Of a DNA stretch of 64,000 nucleotides, positions 22,096 through 33,546 are shown in pieces. Both the position numbers and the translations under genes were made by a program. Where the stretch lies: positions 840,627-904,626 of the forward strand of contig CM073327.1 of assembly GCA_037043015.1 (NCBI GenBank), in the 5' to 3' direction. The notes beneath the pieces were generated by a model. That model had not been told where the DNA came from. It worked only from the letters and a program-made list of their open reading frames with translations, and ran no database searches. The DNA comes from Bryum argenteum (Eukaryota; Streptophyta; Bryopsida; Bryales; Bryaceae). Every line of letters starts with the position of its first letter. The first letter of the stretch is position 1.

Positions 22096-23800
22096 TTGGT
22101 CTCTTTAGACCAAATGTTGGAACATCAATTTGTGGTGATGGCTCGTGAAGAGCAACTTGGGCATGAGGGGAAGGGGGTGCAACAACCACTTCCCAAAGAA
22201 ATTCAAGAGGTGTTGGCCAAGTACAAGGATGTGCTTACCAATGAGTTACCCAAAGAGCTACCCCAAGAAGAGAAGTGGATCACAAGATTGAGGTGCTACA
22301 CGGAGCCGAGCCACCTTCTAAGGCACCTTATCGGTTAAACCAAAAAGAGTTGATGGAGCTAAAGAAGCAACTAAACGACTTGTTGGAAAGGGGTTATGTG
22401 AGACCAAGCAAGTCACCATATGGTGCACGGTCCTCTTTGTGGACAAGAAGGATGGCAAGCTTAGGATGTGCAATGATTATAGGGCCTTGAATAAGGTGAC
22501 CATCAAGAACAACTACCCTTTGCCTCGAATTGATGATCTCTTTGATAGATTGGCGGGAGCTAAGTACTTTAGTCGCATAGACTTGAAGTCGGGTTACTAC
22601 CAAATCCGCATTGCGGATGCGGATGTGGAAAAGACCGCGTGCCGCACAAGGTATGGGTCTTATGAGTTCCTTGTGATGCCCTTTGGGTTGTGCAATGCAC
22701 CCTCAACATTCACAACCCTTATGAACACCATCTTTCGAGAGGAAATGGATGACTTTGTGATTGTCTACATCGATGACATCTTGGTGTTTTCCAAGACGGC
22801 CGAGGAACATGCAAGGCACCTTGAGGCGTGACTTATGAAGCTTAGAGACAACAAGCTTTATGCTAATGGGGAAAAGAGTGAGTTTGCACAACTTGAGATG
22901 GAGTTCTTGGGCCATGTGGTTACCGGAGATGGAATCAAGCCGGACATGAAGAAGGTGAAGGCAATTCAAGAGTGGAAGCGGCCTTCTACACAAAAGGGAC
23001 TTAGGTCATTCCTTGGCCTAGCAAACTACTATCGCCGCTTCATACGCAACTTCTCTAAGATTGCCAAGCCTTTGTCCGACTTGTTGAAAAAGGGGTGAAC
23101 CAATTATGGGATGAATTTTGCTACCAAGCCTTTGAGGAACTCAAGAACAAGTTGTCATCTCCACCAGTGTTGAAGTTCCCGAGTTTGATAAGCCCTTTGA
23201 GGTCCACACAGATGCAAGTGACTTTGCCATTGGAGGCGTCTTGATGCAAGATGGTAGGCCAATTGCCTATGAGAGCAAGAAGTTGGATGGGTGTCAAAGG
23301 AGATGGCCAACTCACGAGAAGGAGCTCTTTGCGGTGGTGCATTGTTTGAAGACATGGCAACATTACTTGGGGTTGCACAAGACTAAGGTCTACACCGATA
23401 ATGTGTCTTTGAAGTATTTTGAGACACAAGCACAAATGAGTGCCAAACAATTGAGGTGGCATGATACTTTGGCGCTCATGAATGTGGACTTGATCCACAA
23501 ACCGGGCCGTGACAATGTGGTGCCGGATGCGCTAAGTAGAAAGGAAGAGTTTCATGCCATGAGCACCACCCAAGTCTTGCGGCTCATGTATAAGGGTGAA
23601 GGCAATTGGGAACGGCGGATAAGAGAGGGGTACATGAAGGACCCCGAGGCACAACAAATGCTTGGTGATCTTAGGAAGGGCAAGAAGCTCAAGGAGATCA
23701 AGTTGGTGAATGGATTGCTCAAGTATAAGCAAAGTAGGGTGTATGTTCCTCAAGGCAAGCTTAGATTGTTGGTTTTGAAGGAGGAACATGATAGTCCCAT
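22096..23800 (+). pseudogene. Chromovirus reverse transcriptase and RNase H, frame-broken
   Basis: Successive frames give the RT: 22,275-22,490 ([17 protein letters not shown]), 22,439-22,831 ([30 protein letters not shown] box, and the catalytic YIDD in [13 protein letters not shown]), 22,835-23,098 ([15 protein letters not shown]), then RNase H at 23,160-23,560 (HTDASDFAIGG-type start, ELFAVVHCLKTW, YTDNVSLKYF, KPGRDNVVPDALSRK). A TGA at 22,829 and another at 23,096 plus frame changes near 22,310, 22,430 and 23,160 interrupt it. All catalytic Asp residues are still present. Confidence 0.93.
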
Positions 23801-25076
23801 AGCCGCCATAGGGGAGAAAAGGCTACCATTGCAACGGTGTCAAGGAGGTACTATTGGCGGGGATGAAAGATGACATAACCCACTTTGTGAAGACTTGTGT
23901 GAAGTGCCAACTTAACAGGGCTTCATATCAAAAACAAGCGGGCTTGTTGCAACCATTGCCAATTCCGCCGGGTCCTTGGCATAGTGTGTCTATGGACTTC
24001 ATCACAAGCCTTCCCGAGTCGCAAGGGTATGATGCCATCTTAGTGATGGTGGATCGGTTTAGCAAGTTGGCTCATATGGTGCCAACTAGAGGAACCGAAT
24101 CGCGCTTGAGACCGCCAAGATCTTTCTCGATGCATGGTGGAAGCATCACGGGTTGCCAAGAGTGATTGTGTCAGATCGAGACCCAAAGTTCACAAGTGCA
24201 TTTTGGAGACACTTCTTTAGGAAGGTGGGAACCAAGTTGACATTTAGCACTGCCTTTCATCCCCAATCAGACGGGCAAACTGAAAGGGTGAATGAGGTCT
24301 TGAACCAATACTTGAGGAACTTTGTGAGTGCGGACCAACGTGATTGGGTAGACTATGTGGGGTTGGCGGAGTTCGATTACAATGCGGCCACACACTCGGC
24401 GACTAAGGAGTCACCTTTCAAAGTGGCCTATGGAGTGGAGCCACTCCAACCTGCTGACTTAGCTCTCGAGGGGGCACATTCAACACCAGAGTTCAACCAA
24501 GATGGTGAAGACTTGGCCAAGAAGCGGGAACATATGTTGGAAAAAACCAAGTTGTTGTTGGAGAAGGCAAGAAGGCGCTATGAGAAGCAAGTCAATGCCG
24601 GAAGACGTGAAGTGGAGTATGAGGTGGGACAAAAGGTGTTGTTGAATGTGAAGAACTTCACCATGCCCGAAGGCCTCACTCCAAAGTTCATGTCCAAGTT
24701 TGCGGGTCCGTTTCCCATTGTGGAACGGGTGTTCAAAGATGTGTATAAGTTGGAGCTACCACCCGAGATCAAAGTGCATCCAACATTCCATGTTTCATTG
24801 TTAAAGCCATTCAAGGAGGATACCTTGTGGCCGGATCGCAAGCAAGTGATTCGGCCACCACCAGAGTTGGTTGGACAACATTTGGAATATGATGTAGAGG
24901 CCATCCTCAAGAGTAGGAACCTCAAAAACAAGAGCAAGGAATACCTTGTGAAGTGGCGAGGATACCACGAGAAAGAAGCAACGTGGGTGGCGGCAAAGGA
25001 CATGGTGAATGCTAAGGAGGTGGTGGAGAACTTTGAGAAGAATAGGAGCTCCAACAAGAAGCAACGTAGGCATTGA
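23800..25076 (+). pseudogene. Chromovirus integrase with C-terminal chromodomain
   Basis: The frame 23,854-24,165 holds the zinc-binding C-x2-C (TCVKCQ) and the first catalytic Asp (MDFITSLPES). The frame 24,153-25,076 holds the second Asp (VSDRDPKFTSAFW), the Glu (GQTERVNEVL), the GPF module (FAGPFPIVERVF) and a terminal chromodomain (EYLVKWRGYHEKEATW). The overlap of the two frames marks a one-base break near 24,110. Chromodomains bind methylated histone H3 and steer integration to heterochromatin. The stop at 25,074-25,076 follows a basic tail. Confidence 0.94.
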
Positions 25077-25875
25077 TGAGGACATCAACCTCCGTAGTGG
25101 GGGAGGATGACTTGTAGCTTGGGCGTAGATCCACAACACTTGTACTTGTTCTTTGGATTTGGCAATAAAGTTTGGCTTTGGTGTGTGCAAAAAGAAGAGT
25201 ATGAGATGGAGTCCTAGTCTTGTACTTGTGCTAAGTTGGTGGAAGAGGGGGAATAGAGATGTGAAACCGAGTTGGGAAGGCCGAGTAATGGGGACCAAGG
25301 CTAGGAGAAAGAGTGGATAAAACCATGAAGTCCCTTGGCCTTGGGCTTGTCCGGGCGGGGACAAGGTAATGGCGCGTGCTCATAAAAGCGCCACTCCCAC
25401 AAACTAGTGCAAGCTAGTGCATGGGAGTCATGAACCCATGCCTTGAAAGAGATAGTGGGATCCGAGTTGGGCGGAACTTGGCATTACCCCGTGCGATCGA
25501 GTCGTGGTGTAAAAGCCATCTTGGGTTTGTAACCAAGACAACTTGGTGGAAGCATTGAGGTCCAGCCTAGTAGTCAAGGAAGAAGTGTTAGGCTAGTGGA
25601 GCCTAACTTGGAGAGCCAAGGTAAGGGCAATCCAAGAGGGTCTCAAAGTAGGTGGGTCTAGAGTAGTTTAGTTGCCTTGGAAGAAGTCCGGGGTTCTAAA
25701 CGGACCACCTAGTGACAACACCTTTGAGACTTTGCCAAAGTTTGAGAGTGCATTGTGGGGGTCGCATACTGGTGAAACACAATCTTTGCACCAATGGGGA
25801 TGGCAACCCAAGAGTTGGTGTGACCGACTACAAGTATAGTCGATGAGGGCATCGACTCCATTAGGTGGGGGTGAG
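25077..25875 (+). other. Chromovirus 3' untranslated region with polypurine tract
   Basis: About 800 bases between the pol stop and the 3' LTR. The last bases, AGGTGGGGGTGAG (25,863-25,875), form the polypurine tract that primes plus-strand synthesis. No further ORF is recognisable. Confidence 0.8.
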
Positions 25876-27169
25876 TGTCGCGCACCTCTCCTTGAGGAGT
25901 GCCCGCAACACCAAGGGCCCAAGGGGACACGGAGTGACGCCCGGGCCTTGGGGTGCCAAGGTGAAGGGAACCTAAGTGGGCCTAGTGTGGGAGAGGACCC
26001 CGGGCGTTGGAGACGCCTCTCACCCACGGAGACTAGAGGAGCCACGACGGAATGGACATGAGATTATGGAAGCTCATGTTGCCACGATTCCGGGATGCTA
26101 AGGAGCACCTCAGTTGGAGGTGTGAGCTAAAAGTTATGGGAGTTGGAAGATTGTGGGACTAAAGTGAGTGCTGTCCAGGGACAGTGCTGGACTGGGAAGC
26201 TGGCCCGGGACTCCCGAATCTTCAGAGGGGTATAACTCCCTCAATACTTGTCGGAATGAGGCAATTAAGGTGTCTATCGGCATCTGCTTGACGAGTAGAT
26301 GTCGATAGAGTGGTCGCTCGTCGCGTTTGGATGCGGGACGAGGTAGATACGAGCCCTGGAAGGTTCGGGAAGTCTCCCGGGCCTTCCAGCGGCTAAGGCA
26401 TTGGGAGATTGGGTGGTCTTCCAAAACTAAGAGGTGTGAGGGTCCAGCCCTTCACCTAGGACCAAGGGGCTGCCGAATCCCACAGAGTATACTATGGGGA
26501 GGGCTGGTCTCCCTCCCCACTCCCATGGTGCCTTGGTGGTGACCAAGGTGGGAGTCCCAGTGGTGTGGCTAGTGTTGGGGCCTCACCATGGGGACTCCCA
26601 AGCCAAGGTGAGTCCCAATGGGTGGAGCTAGTGTTGGGGCTCCACCATGGGGACTCAAAGTGCAAAATGAGGCACGGTGGGTGGAGCTAGTGTTGGGGCT
26701 TCACCACGGTGGCTCATAAGGACAAGGTGAGTCCCGGTGGGGGAGCTAGTGTTGGGGCTTCACCACGGGGACTCATATAGGCAAAATGAGGACCATGAGT
26801 GCTACCGATGTGGGGTGGTGTCTCACCGCCGGCGTTGTGATTACTTGGTGGCCTTGGGGTCACCATGGTGGTCATGGGCGGTGGTGAGGAGACACCACCA
26901 AGTGCGGTTAGGCCGCGTGGTATGGGAGTGCCACCAAGTTGGGCCTTGGACATAAGTGGAAGTCCGCACCTAACCATTGGCTAATTACGAAGGGGTTGAG
27001 TCCCGGTTGCATGAGTAGGAGGAATTGATAACCAAGCGGTGAGCTTGGTGGTTGGTATGGAGAGCTAACTTTGTGCATGTGGGGGATGTGCAGAGTTAGC
27101 GCTCGTGACACTTGCTAGAGTTGGGAAAAAGTTGGTGTAAGCTAAGGTGAGCTAGCAAGGGTTGCGACA
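25876..27169 (+). mobile_element. Chromovirus 3' LTR (1,294 bp)
   Basis: Nearly identical to 19,115-20,407. Most differences are one-base length changes in G, C or A runs, for example near 25,927, 26,379, 26,510 and 26,741. Confidence 0.96.
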
Positions 27170-27174
27170 GAGAG

Positions 27175-27373
27175 CCTCGGGCTTTATATGATCTGGGGGT
27201 TGGTGAAACAGGCGGCGCCTTAACGGCACTCGGAGTCAACTGCAGTTAACTGCAGTTAACCGCAGTTGTAGTAGGTGGCTAACTCCCAGCTAACTGATCT
27301 ACTCTAATAACTCTCGGGAGTTCCGGTGGTCCTCTATCTCTACGAGGAGTTCCGCCAGTCGCTTATCACAACA
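27175..27373 (-). mobile_element. Copia element D right LTR, second part
   Basis: Continues the LTR interrupted at 19,114 (compare 17,011-17,196) and ends in CACAACA, followed by the target duplication GTAAA (27,374-27,378). It contains a small local expansion of an ACTGCAGTTA word near 27,238-27,262 not present in the left LTR. Confidence 0.92.
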
Positions 27374-27378
27374 GTAAA

Positions 27379-28714
27379 ACTTGATTAGACCCAAGTGAGG
27401 CGAGTGTAACCAAGTGCTTCTGGCAAACATTCTGTTCAGTTGTGGTCCTGGCCGCCTGGACGACGCCGTTGTCTCCACTTTCCTTCGCCTCGCTTCACCC
27501 ATGTCGCGTCGTGCCCTGCCTTTCGTTTCGGCGCATGTATCTTCTCGCTTTAGATCCTGCACTTTCGCTTCACATTTCATGAATCGATGTGAGTTCCTCT
27601 TGCTGCCGACTAGCACCATAGCGGGCCTCGGAGTTGTCTAGACGAGAATAGGCGGGACATTCGTGTCTAGCTATGCGCTTCGTCAGGAGGTGCGCGCTGG
27701 CACCCCCTGTCTTCACTCCCTGCAGGCAGCTCGCGACCCATTTCTGTCCCTCTTTTCTTGTTCCTTCCTCTGAGGCACATTCTTTCGTGGAGTTTTGTCC
27801 GAGGGAGTTCGTTGCAGTCCTCTGAAGCTCAGTTTGTGACTATAGCGACCTCGCGTTTCGGAAGGCCTTTATCTTTCGTCGTTTGAAGTTGTGGGTAGCC
27901 ACTTGAGATTGCGACATTGTTCAGTGGTCAAGGAAGCAATCGAAAGCCCAATCTGAGACGTGACGTTGATGACTCCTCCTTCCCGGGCTTTGCATCACTT
28001 GGTCAGTGTAAGAATGTTTTCCAATCTCAGATCTTCATCTTCAAATGAACTTGATTTGGGCTCTTTTCCATCTGGAGGTTTTGCCTCTCGCTGGCTGGTA
28101 TCGGTTATCATTTCTCCAGTACATTCAACCTGGGTTCTGTTTTCGATCAGGTTTATTCCAATCTCACTTCTGCCGGTTTTAGGGTTTCGAGGTGCATTTG
28201 CTGATTCTTGAGTTCTGTTGCAGTGTCGCACTAAATGTGGCTTCGACAAAGTTGGTGCTTTCTGTTACTGGAACTTAGTAGTCTTTGAGATCGACGCTAG
28301 AGGCGGGAACTTGGAATCTGCGAGCAAGTAATGGATTATGATAGCTATGCCCACGATTTCGTCCTTAACTTTAGAAGCTCGAGCGGGCAAGTGAAGTGTA
28401 TCATCATCGGATGAAATTTGCGGTCTGGACGGTGGTACGTGTACACTACCGACAATGGCTTCGCTACTTGTGACTCGTTTATCCGCCCTTATCGCCGTGC
28501 TGATGTGAGCTTTGTAGTGCAGTATTTTGCGACTCGCTGCTTGTTTTGTGAACTACGAAGTTATGAAGTTGCATTGTGGCTTTATTGCCGAGTTGAGGGT
28601 GTGAGGATGATTTGAGGATGCGCGACATGGTCTTCTCCTTGATTGTAGGAATTGAGATTCTAGCCACTTATCGATGATTCTCATTGCAGGAATCCTTATA
28701 TACAATCCCGTGGA
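27379..28714 (+). promoter_or_regulatory. Upstream region and probable 5' UTR of the glycosyltransferase-like gene
   Basis: No convincing ORF. A good splice acceptor (pyrimidine-rich TTCTCATTGCAG, ending at 28,690) lies 25 bases before the first Met, which suggests a 5' UTR intron. Its donor is not resolved. The copia/chromovirus stack ends about 1.3 kb upstream of the start, so part of this may be promoter. Confidence 0.45.
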
Positions 28715-31237
28715 ATGTTTGGCAGGATCTTTCTTGCTGGAAGTGGACTGCTTCAAATTCGAATAAGATTGGAGGGAAGGAGAGGAGAGGAGACGAGGTG
28801 GTTGGGAAGCGACATGGGAGGTCATGCATGCTTCATCCTGACCCGGAAAATGCCGCACGTGAAGTGTGTGTGTTCAGCTGTCGCAGTGGCAATGGCCATG
28901 GCAATGATTATGCTCGTATATCTCGTGACCTTATCAGGTCCCCTTTCTCTAACACGCAGTATAACCAACCGCTTTGAAGCTCTATCCGGCTCACGTCTGA
29001 TGATGATGGAGTTGCCGAGCACTTTTTCCACCATACACAGGGCGACCGGGGTAAGACTGCTGGAGGATGGAAATGGCATCAACAACAAGGTAACCTTCAC
29101 GGATGCGCAGTTTGCTGAGACGGTTGAGGAGCAGTTGAGTAAGATTATTTCTTCCCAGAACTGGCTACGACAGCGAGTGGCCTGGGAAGAACACGACTTG
29201 CAGAAGGCCCCGGAAATCATGTTCGACAGTGGCTCACACGACCTCACCGTAACGATCTTCAGCGCTCCGGCAGCTTTCAGTGGGAACGAGAGTGATCTGA
29301 ATCGCCAAGCTCTTCTGTCCTGGTTGCACCTGAGTCCGCGGCCTCATGTTGTTCTTCTGGGTAATCATTCCTCGCTGCATCAGATAGCGGAGGAATTCCC
29401 AGGACTGGTGACGGTAGAGCCGAACATTGACTACAGCTTCACAGGTGTGCCGTTGTTCCATTCCATGGTTGCCCGAGCTGATGCTGTGGACACCAACGTC
29501 ACGGTTTTGGTTCAACCGACTGTCATGCTGTTGCAGGACTTCATGCCTAGCCTTCGCAAACTGGCAGGCACGTTCACGGATTGGGCCTTGGTGTCACAAC
29601 GCCTAGAAATCTCTGAGCTTCCATTTCGATTTGTGCACAAGGGAGGGGGTATTGTGTTTCTGGAGCACTCCGTGACAGGCGAATCTATGATCGATCGCGA
29701 ATTGGCAACCTTTGTGCGCTCATCGGGGAAGCTGGAGTTGCAGGAAGGCGTGAACATGTGGGCGTGGACTGTATCCGTCAATGACCCGCTCTTTGTACCA
29801 CCAATGCCATCCTTCACTTATGGTGCTGGGTACCACGACCAGTGGATGGCTCGGGGGTTTGCAAAAGGCTCACGGATCGTTGTGGATGCAACAGATGCTC
29901 TTGTGGGCTTTCATGTTTCTGACCCGCATGATTTAGTGGGTGATAAGACGACGGCGCCAACTGCTACGCTGAGGTGGAGCATGGCTTGCAAAGAGTGGCA
30001 GAGCATCACCAACTTGTACCTCTACCGGAAACATCGCAACATCCCCGCAGAGGAAAAGGATCTGCTGTCTGGTGGATGGAAACTCATCGGCTGTCCCGAA
30101 CCGTTTACGATAAAACTTTGTATCAGCGAAACGCACTCCGCTGCCAACCCCTGCCATTGTGAGAATATCTTCTCACGACCTGTCTCCGGAAGTCGGTATG
30201 CGGAAACGTTTCTGGAGAAGGAAGCGAGATTACGACTTGAAGTCGTCGAAATTCCAGCTCTAAGGACGTCGATTCCCGATATATCGTCGTTCCACAGCTT
30301 GAACCAGCTACTGCCTCAGGTGGCGGATGCGCAGAAGAATGTGGTGCTCGTGGGGAGCACTTGTGCGTACAAGGACCTGCTCTGGAGTTTTATGTGCCGG
30401 GCGAAGGCGTTGGGAGTAACGAACGTCCTCGTTGCTGCATTCGACAAATCTGTTTACGATTCTGCTCTCCTTCGAGGCCTCCCCGTGTTCTATGCAGGTC
30501 CCTTGCCAACAGAGAAGGCCAAGGGTGCGGAGCCTTCAGACGGCCATGAGTCAAAGACCCGCACGAACTGCGCACAGCAAGAAAATTTAACGGAGTGGAA
30601 GTTGCACGCTGTTCTGCAGGTCCTGCAGAAGGGGTTCAATGTGTTATGGAGCGGCGTGGACGTTGTTTGGTTTCAGGATCCTCTGCCACGCCTATCCGCC
30701 CATAAGGCAGGCACCCTTGTCATTGAGAGCGACGAGCCCGATGTGAAGCTGCCAGCCAACAGTGGCGGTCGAGTGAATCCCGGATTCTTTTACGCGCAAG
30801 CTGAGAGAGCAACCATCAAGACCTTCCAGAATCTGGAGAGGAAGGCCAGGAAATCAACTGAAATACCGGAACAGCTCTTGTTCACCGAGGTTCTGTGTGG
30901 AAAGAAGGCCCAGCGGCGAGTGGGCAAGACCGGATGCACGGCCACAACGGGACTCAACACATACTTTCTGGACCGTCGGACCTTCTCCAACGGAATTGTC
31001 AATGGGTACTGGTGGCACCAGAATGTGACCCAAGTGGCGGCCAGCAACGGCGTATATGTTCTGCATAACAATGGGTTGAATGGCCCGGAGGAAAAGGCGA
31101 GGCGTCAGAAAGCCAAGGTTGTTTGGTTCTACGATGACGCTGCCGGAATGTGTCTACATCCATGGCGGCGCCGCTACGGCCGCCACCAGCCTCCCCATGC
31201 TGGGGAGCCCTCTCACGCAGACACAGGGTCAGAGTAA
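28715..31237 (+). CDS. Type II membrane glycosyltransferase-like protein (nucleotide-diphospho-sugar transferase domain)
   Basis: Intronless 840-codon ORF. Two starts are possible: Met1, or Met35 (MGGHACFIL) just before the membrane segment. A single hydrophobic segment at about residues 49-73 (CSAVAVAMAMAMIMLVYLV) after a short basic stretch predicts a type II Golgi signal-anchor protein. The luminal N-terminal part (about 200-330) has a Rossmann-like glycosyltransferase look (RPHVVLLGNH, NVTVLVQPTVMLLQDF). The C-terminal part (about 540-810) matches the nucleotide-diphospho-sugar transferase family (PF03407-like): NVVLVGSTCAYKD, FDKSVYDSALLRGLPVFYAG, and the metal/sugar-binding box SGVDVVWFQDPL at about 645, then NPGFFYAQ. 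Plant members of this family add sugars to cell-wall glycans or glycoproteins; the substrate here is unknown. The frame has no breaks, so it is probably an active gene. Confidence 0.85.
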   Translation: MFGRIFLAGSGLLQIRIRLEGRRGEETRWLGSDMGGHACFILTRKMPHVKCVCSAVAVAMAMAMIMLVYLVTLSGPLSLTRSITNRFEALSGSRLMMMELPSTFSTIHRATGVRLLEDGNGINNKVTFTDAQFAETVEEQLSKIISSQNWLRQRVAWEEHDLQKAPEIMFDSGSHDLTVTIFSAPAAFSGNESDLNRQALLSWLHLSPRPHVVLLGNHSSLHQIAEEFPGLVTVEPNIDYSFTGVPLFHSMVARADAVDTNVTVLVQPTVMLLQDFMPSLRKLAGTFTDWALVSQRLEISELPFRFVHKGGGIVFLEHSVTGESMIDRELATFVRSSGKLELQEGVNMWAWTVSVNDPLFVPPMPSFTYGAGYHDQWMARGFAKGSRIVVDATDALVGFHVSDPHDLVGDKTTAPTATLRWSMACKEWQSITNLYLYRKHRNIPAEEKDLLSGGWKLIGCPEPFTIKLCISETHSAANPCHCENIFSRPVSGSRYAETFLEKEARLRLEVVEIPALRTSIPDISSFHSLNQLLPQVADAQKNVVLVGSTCAYKDLLWSFMCRAKALGVTNVLVAAFDKSVYDSALLRGLPVFYAGPLPTEKAKGAEPSDGHESKTRTNCAQQENLTEWKLHAVLQVLQKGFNVLWSGVDVVWFQDPLPRLSAHKAGTLVIESDEPDVKLPANSGGRVNPGFFYAQAERATIKTFQNLERKARKSTEIPEQLLFTEVLCGKKAQRRVGKTGCTATTGLNTYFLDRRTFSNGIVNGYWWHQNVTQVAASNGVYVLHNNGLNGPEEKARRQKAKVVWFYDDAAGMCLHPWRRRYGRHQPPHAGEPSHADTGSE

Positions 31238-32753
31238 AAGTTTAGACAGTCATTGCTTTCTCATTGATTTTTTACACAGTGCCTATCGTAGTGTAGTAGG
31301 TACCACTTCCTCACCCGCTTTGATTGCAATCCATTCTATGTTAGATTACACGATACTGCAATTGTGTTAAGGCTCTGACGGAACAGCTGAATGTGTTCAT
31401 GTCTATCCAATTCGAGCTGGCATCGATCCTTCCAAGTCATACAAGGGCTCTCGTAGTTTTCGGAATTGAAAACGACATTCTTTAGGATCTGCCTCCATGT
31501 ACTCTACGATGATTGCTACGATTTAATAGCAGATATAGCGAACCGGCAGGGTGGTTATACACTCTAAAAACCAGAGGGAATTATCTGAACCACTCCAAGT
31601 TTCGACTTTTCAATGGTGCGGATGTATTTCTCATTGCCTAATTTTTCTATAAAACGAAAAATCTTAGAGCGTGAAGAACGTTGGCCACTCCATTTACCTA
31701 GGATGAAAGTAGAGGAATTTTCTTGTGTTACACCTGAACCTTTCAGGAACAGGTTATTGGGTCGTAGCAAAGGGCCATGCCATTGTATTGGTGTTTTCAG
31801 ACATGTAGATTACTGAGTTGAAGCCATTGCCATAGCCCGCCATCATTCAAAAACAGCCTCCATTTTGAGAGGAGATTTCCGCTCAAAATCTCGTTTGGCC
31901 TTCGTTCAGCTCAGTAGTCCCGTCACGCTTTTGGTATTATCTGTTTCTGGTCACAATATTCATAGCATGGTCACAATATTACAAAGTATTTTTTATGTAA
32001 CCAGAGCATGAATCCGAATAAAACCAACGTCTAAAAGCGAAATATGTGATGTAGCCATAGATAATAGGGGCTCCCTCGAAATACCATGAATGGGAACATT
32101 GTGGATGTGTACTTCGTTCTATGATGGAAAAGTTAGTCTCCTCACAATTATATTTTACAGAAGGTCCAGTTTAACCTAGTCCTACCACTCCTATCAACTA
32201 CTCCTAGATGTCAACCCCCAAAATGTCCTTGGCTATTATCATGTAATAAATTATTGCAGGTCATTTGAGTTTAACTTTCAGTCATGGGGCCTCATAAATT
32301 GAAAGACTGATTTATTTTTACTCAAAAAGGATCACCACGTATTTATATTTTTACTTTAAAGTATAAATGCTACCAACAAACTAATTGCAATAAAAAATTC
32401 ACCAACTAGAGACTCTTTCAACTTCATCTTAACCCTAAAACGTCATGCTATACGGATTTAGGCAGCCCGGTATTGGATCACAGCATCTTTTGGACTTGGG
32501 CATCATGAATAGTGCACTTTTTGAACTTGGGAATCATGAATGATCCAATCAATGATGAGCTTGCAACCTCCTACAAGGTTATGTACAACCCCAACCTACC
32601 TACCACAATCCTTTCAAAGCACAAAATCAATAATACAAATTGTGATTTGAATTCTAAAATTTCACTTTTTGAATGCATCAGAAGACGGTGACCAGTTTGA
32701 CATCAAAATATAAGTGAATATGACCCTCGGGTCACCTCAGGCGTATAAGGGTT
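31238..32753. other. Intergenic region 3' of the glycosyltransferase-like gene
   Basis: AT-rich, with no ORF of interest. It probably includes the 3' UTR of the preceding gene. Small local duplications occur, such as a repeated GGTCACAATATT word near 31,950-31,980 and a repeated CTTGGGMATCATGAATRRTSC word near 32,495-32,545. Confidence 0.5.
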
Positions 32754-32820
32754 AAGAACACTCTTGAACGAAGAACACTCTTGAACAAAGAACACTCTTG
32801 AACGAAGAACACTCATGACA
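32754..32820. repeat. 17-bp minisatellite, about four units
   Basis: The unit GAACACTCTTGAACGAA is repeated in tandem with one or two changes per unit, the last unit being degenerate. Confidence 0.85.
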
Positions 32821-32948
32821 AACAATAACCTCTCAATGGTGAAAACTACCCCCAAACGCCATTGAAAACTACCCAAAACGTACAAGGGAATAAGATTCAA
32901 TGCATGCCATGTGTTTAGAACATCTTAGATAGGACTAAATTTCCTACC

Positions 32949-33420
32949 TCAAAAACTAGCCTCATTCAAACCCACCAGACCCAAAAATAAAGTCGAAATG
33001 CCAAGGTAAATGAAGGAGATATTGCTCCTCATGAGCCATGTATTCTTTGTTCTAACGTCTGCAACACTGCATTTATTGTTACTGTAAGCTCGAACCCCTG
33101 CAGACCCTAATAATCTATCAAGACCAGAAGCTTGATGGCATGAGCTCCAAAGCTGGAGAATCTTTGCCGAGAGCATTGCGCCACCAAGAACACTTCGCAT
33201 ATCCCAAGAGCTGTTAGCAGGAGCATGTGACAGCTGACTGAGGATGGCCTTAAGCACTTCCTTCCCAAAACCTTCGGTAGTTCTGTATCCACTAGTTTTG
33301 GAAACTAGAGAAAACACTGCCAATGGCTCAAAAGACTTTGTCATCAAGTTAATATCGGGTAATAGATTGATAACAAGGCTAGCTACCCGATGTAAACATC
33401 TTGATTACAAGGTGTTGATG
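32949..33420 (-). CDS. Exon-like ORF of unknown function (isolated fragment)
   Basis: The minus-strand frame is open from about 33,400 (HRVASLVINLLPDIN) to a stop at 32,949. It is about 155 residues long, helix-rich and with balanced composition that looks like real protein (GFGKEVLKAILSQL, GGAMLSAKILQLWSSC), ending in a hydrophobic segment (ISFIYLGISTLFLGLVG). No family is recognised. It lies just beyond the 3' end of the RING gene on the same strand, so it could be an exon of another gene, a gene fragment, or an alternative terminal exon. No flanking splice sites were settled. Confidence 0.3.
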
Positions 33421-33546
33421 TATACACTTCACTACGCTTGTGTCAGTGCTATTATATTGTATAGCTTCTATTGTAAGTATTGAACTTCAGGGCGTAACCT
33501 TGGAGCATCCCACCAGTAAAAGTGTGCAGGTTAGAGTGATGCAAGT

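Larger units (their letters stand above)
19115..27169 (+). mobile_element. Full-length chromodomain Ty3 retrotransposon (chromovirus), 8.06 kb
   Basis: Complete structure: 5' LTR 19,115-20,407; initiator-Met primer site; gag, protease, RT, RNase H, integrase and a C-terminal chromodomain; purine tract; 3' LTR 25,876-27,169. The target duplication GAGAG is present on both sides (19,110-19,114 and 27,170-27,174). It sits inside an LTR of copia element D. The LTRs differ at only about ten positions, so the insertion is young. Another LTR copy starts the window. Confidence 0.97.
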
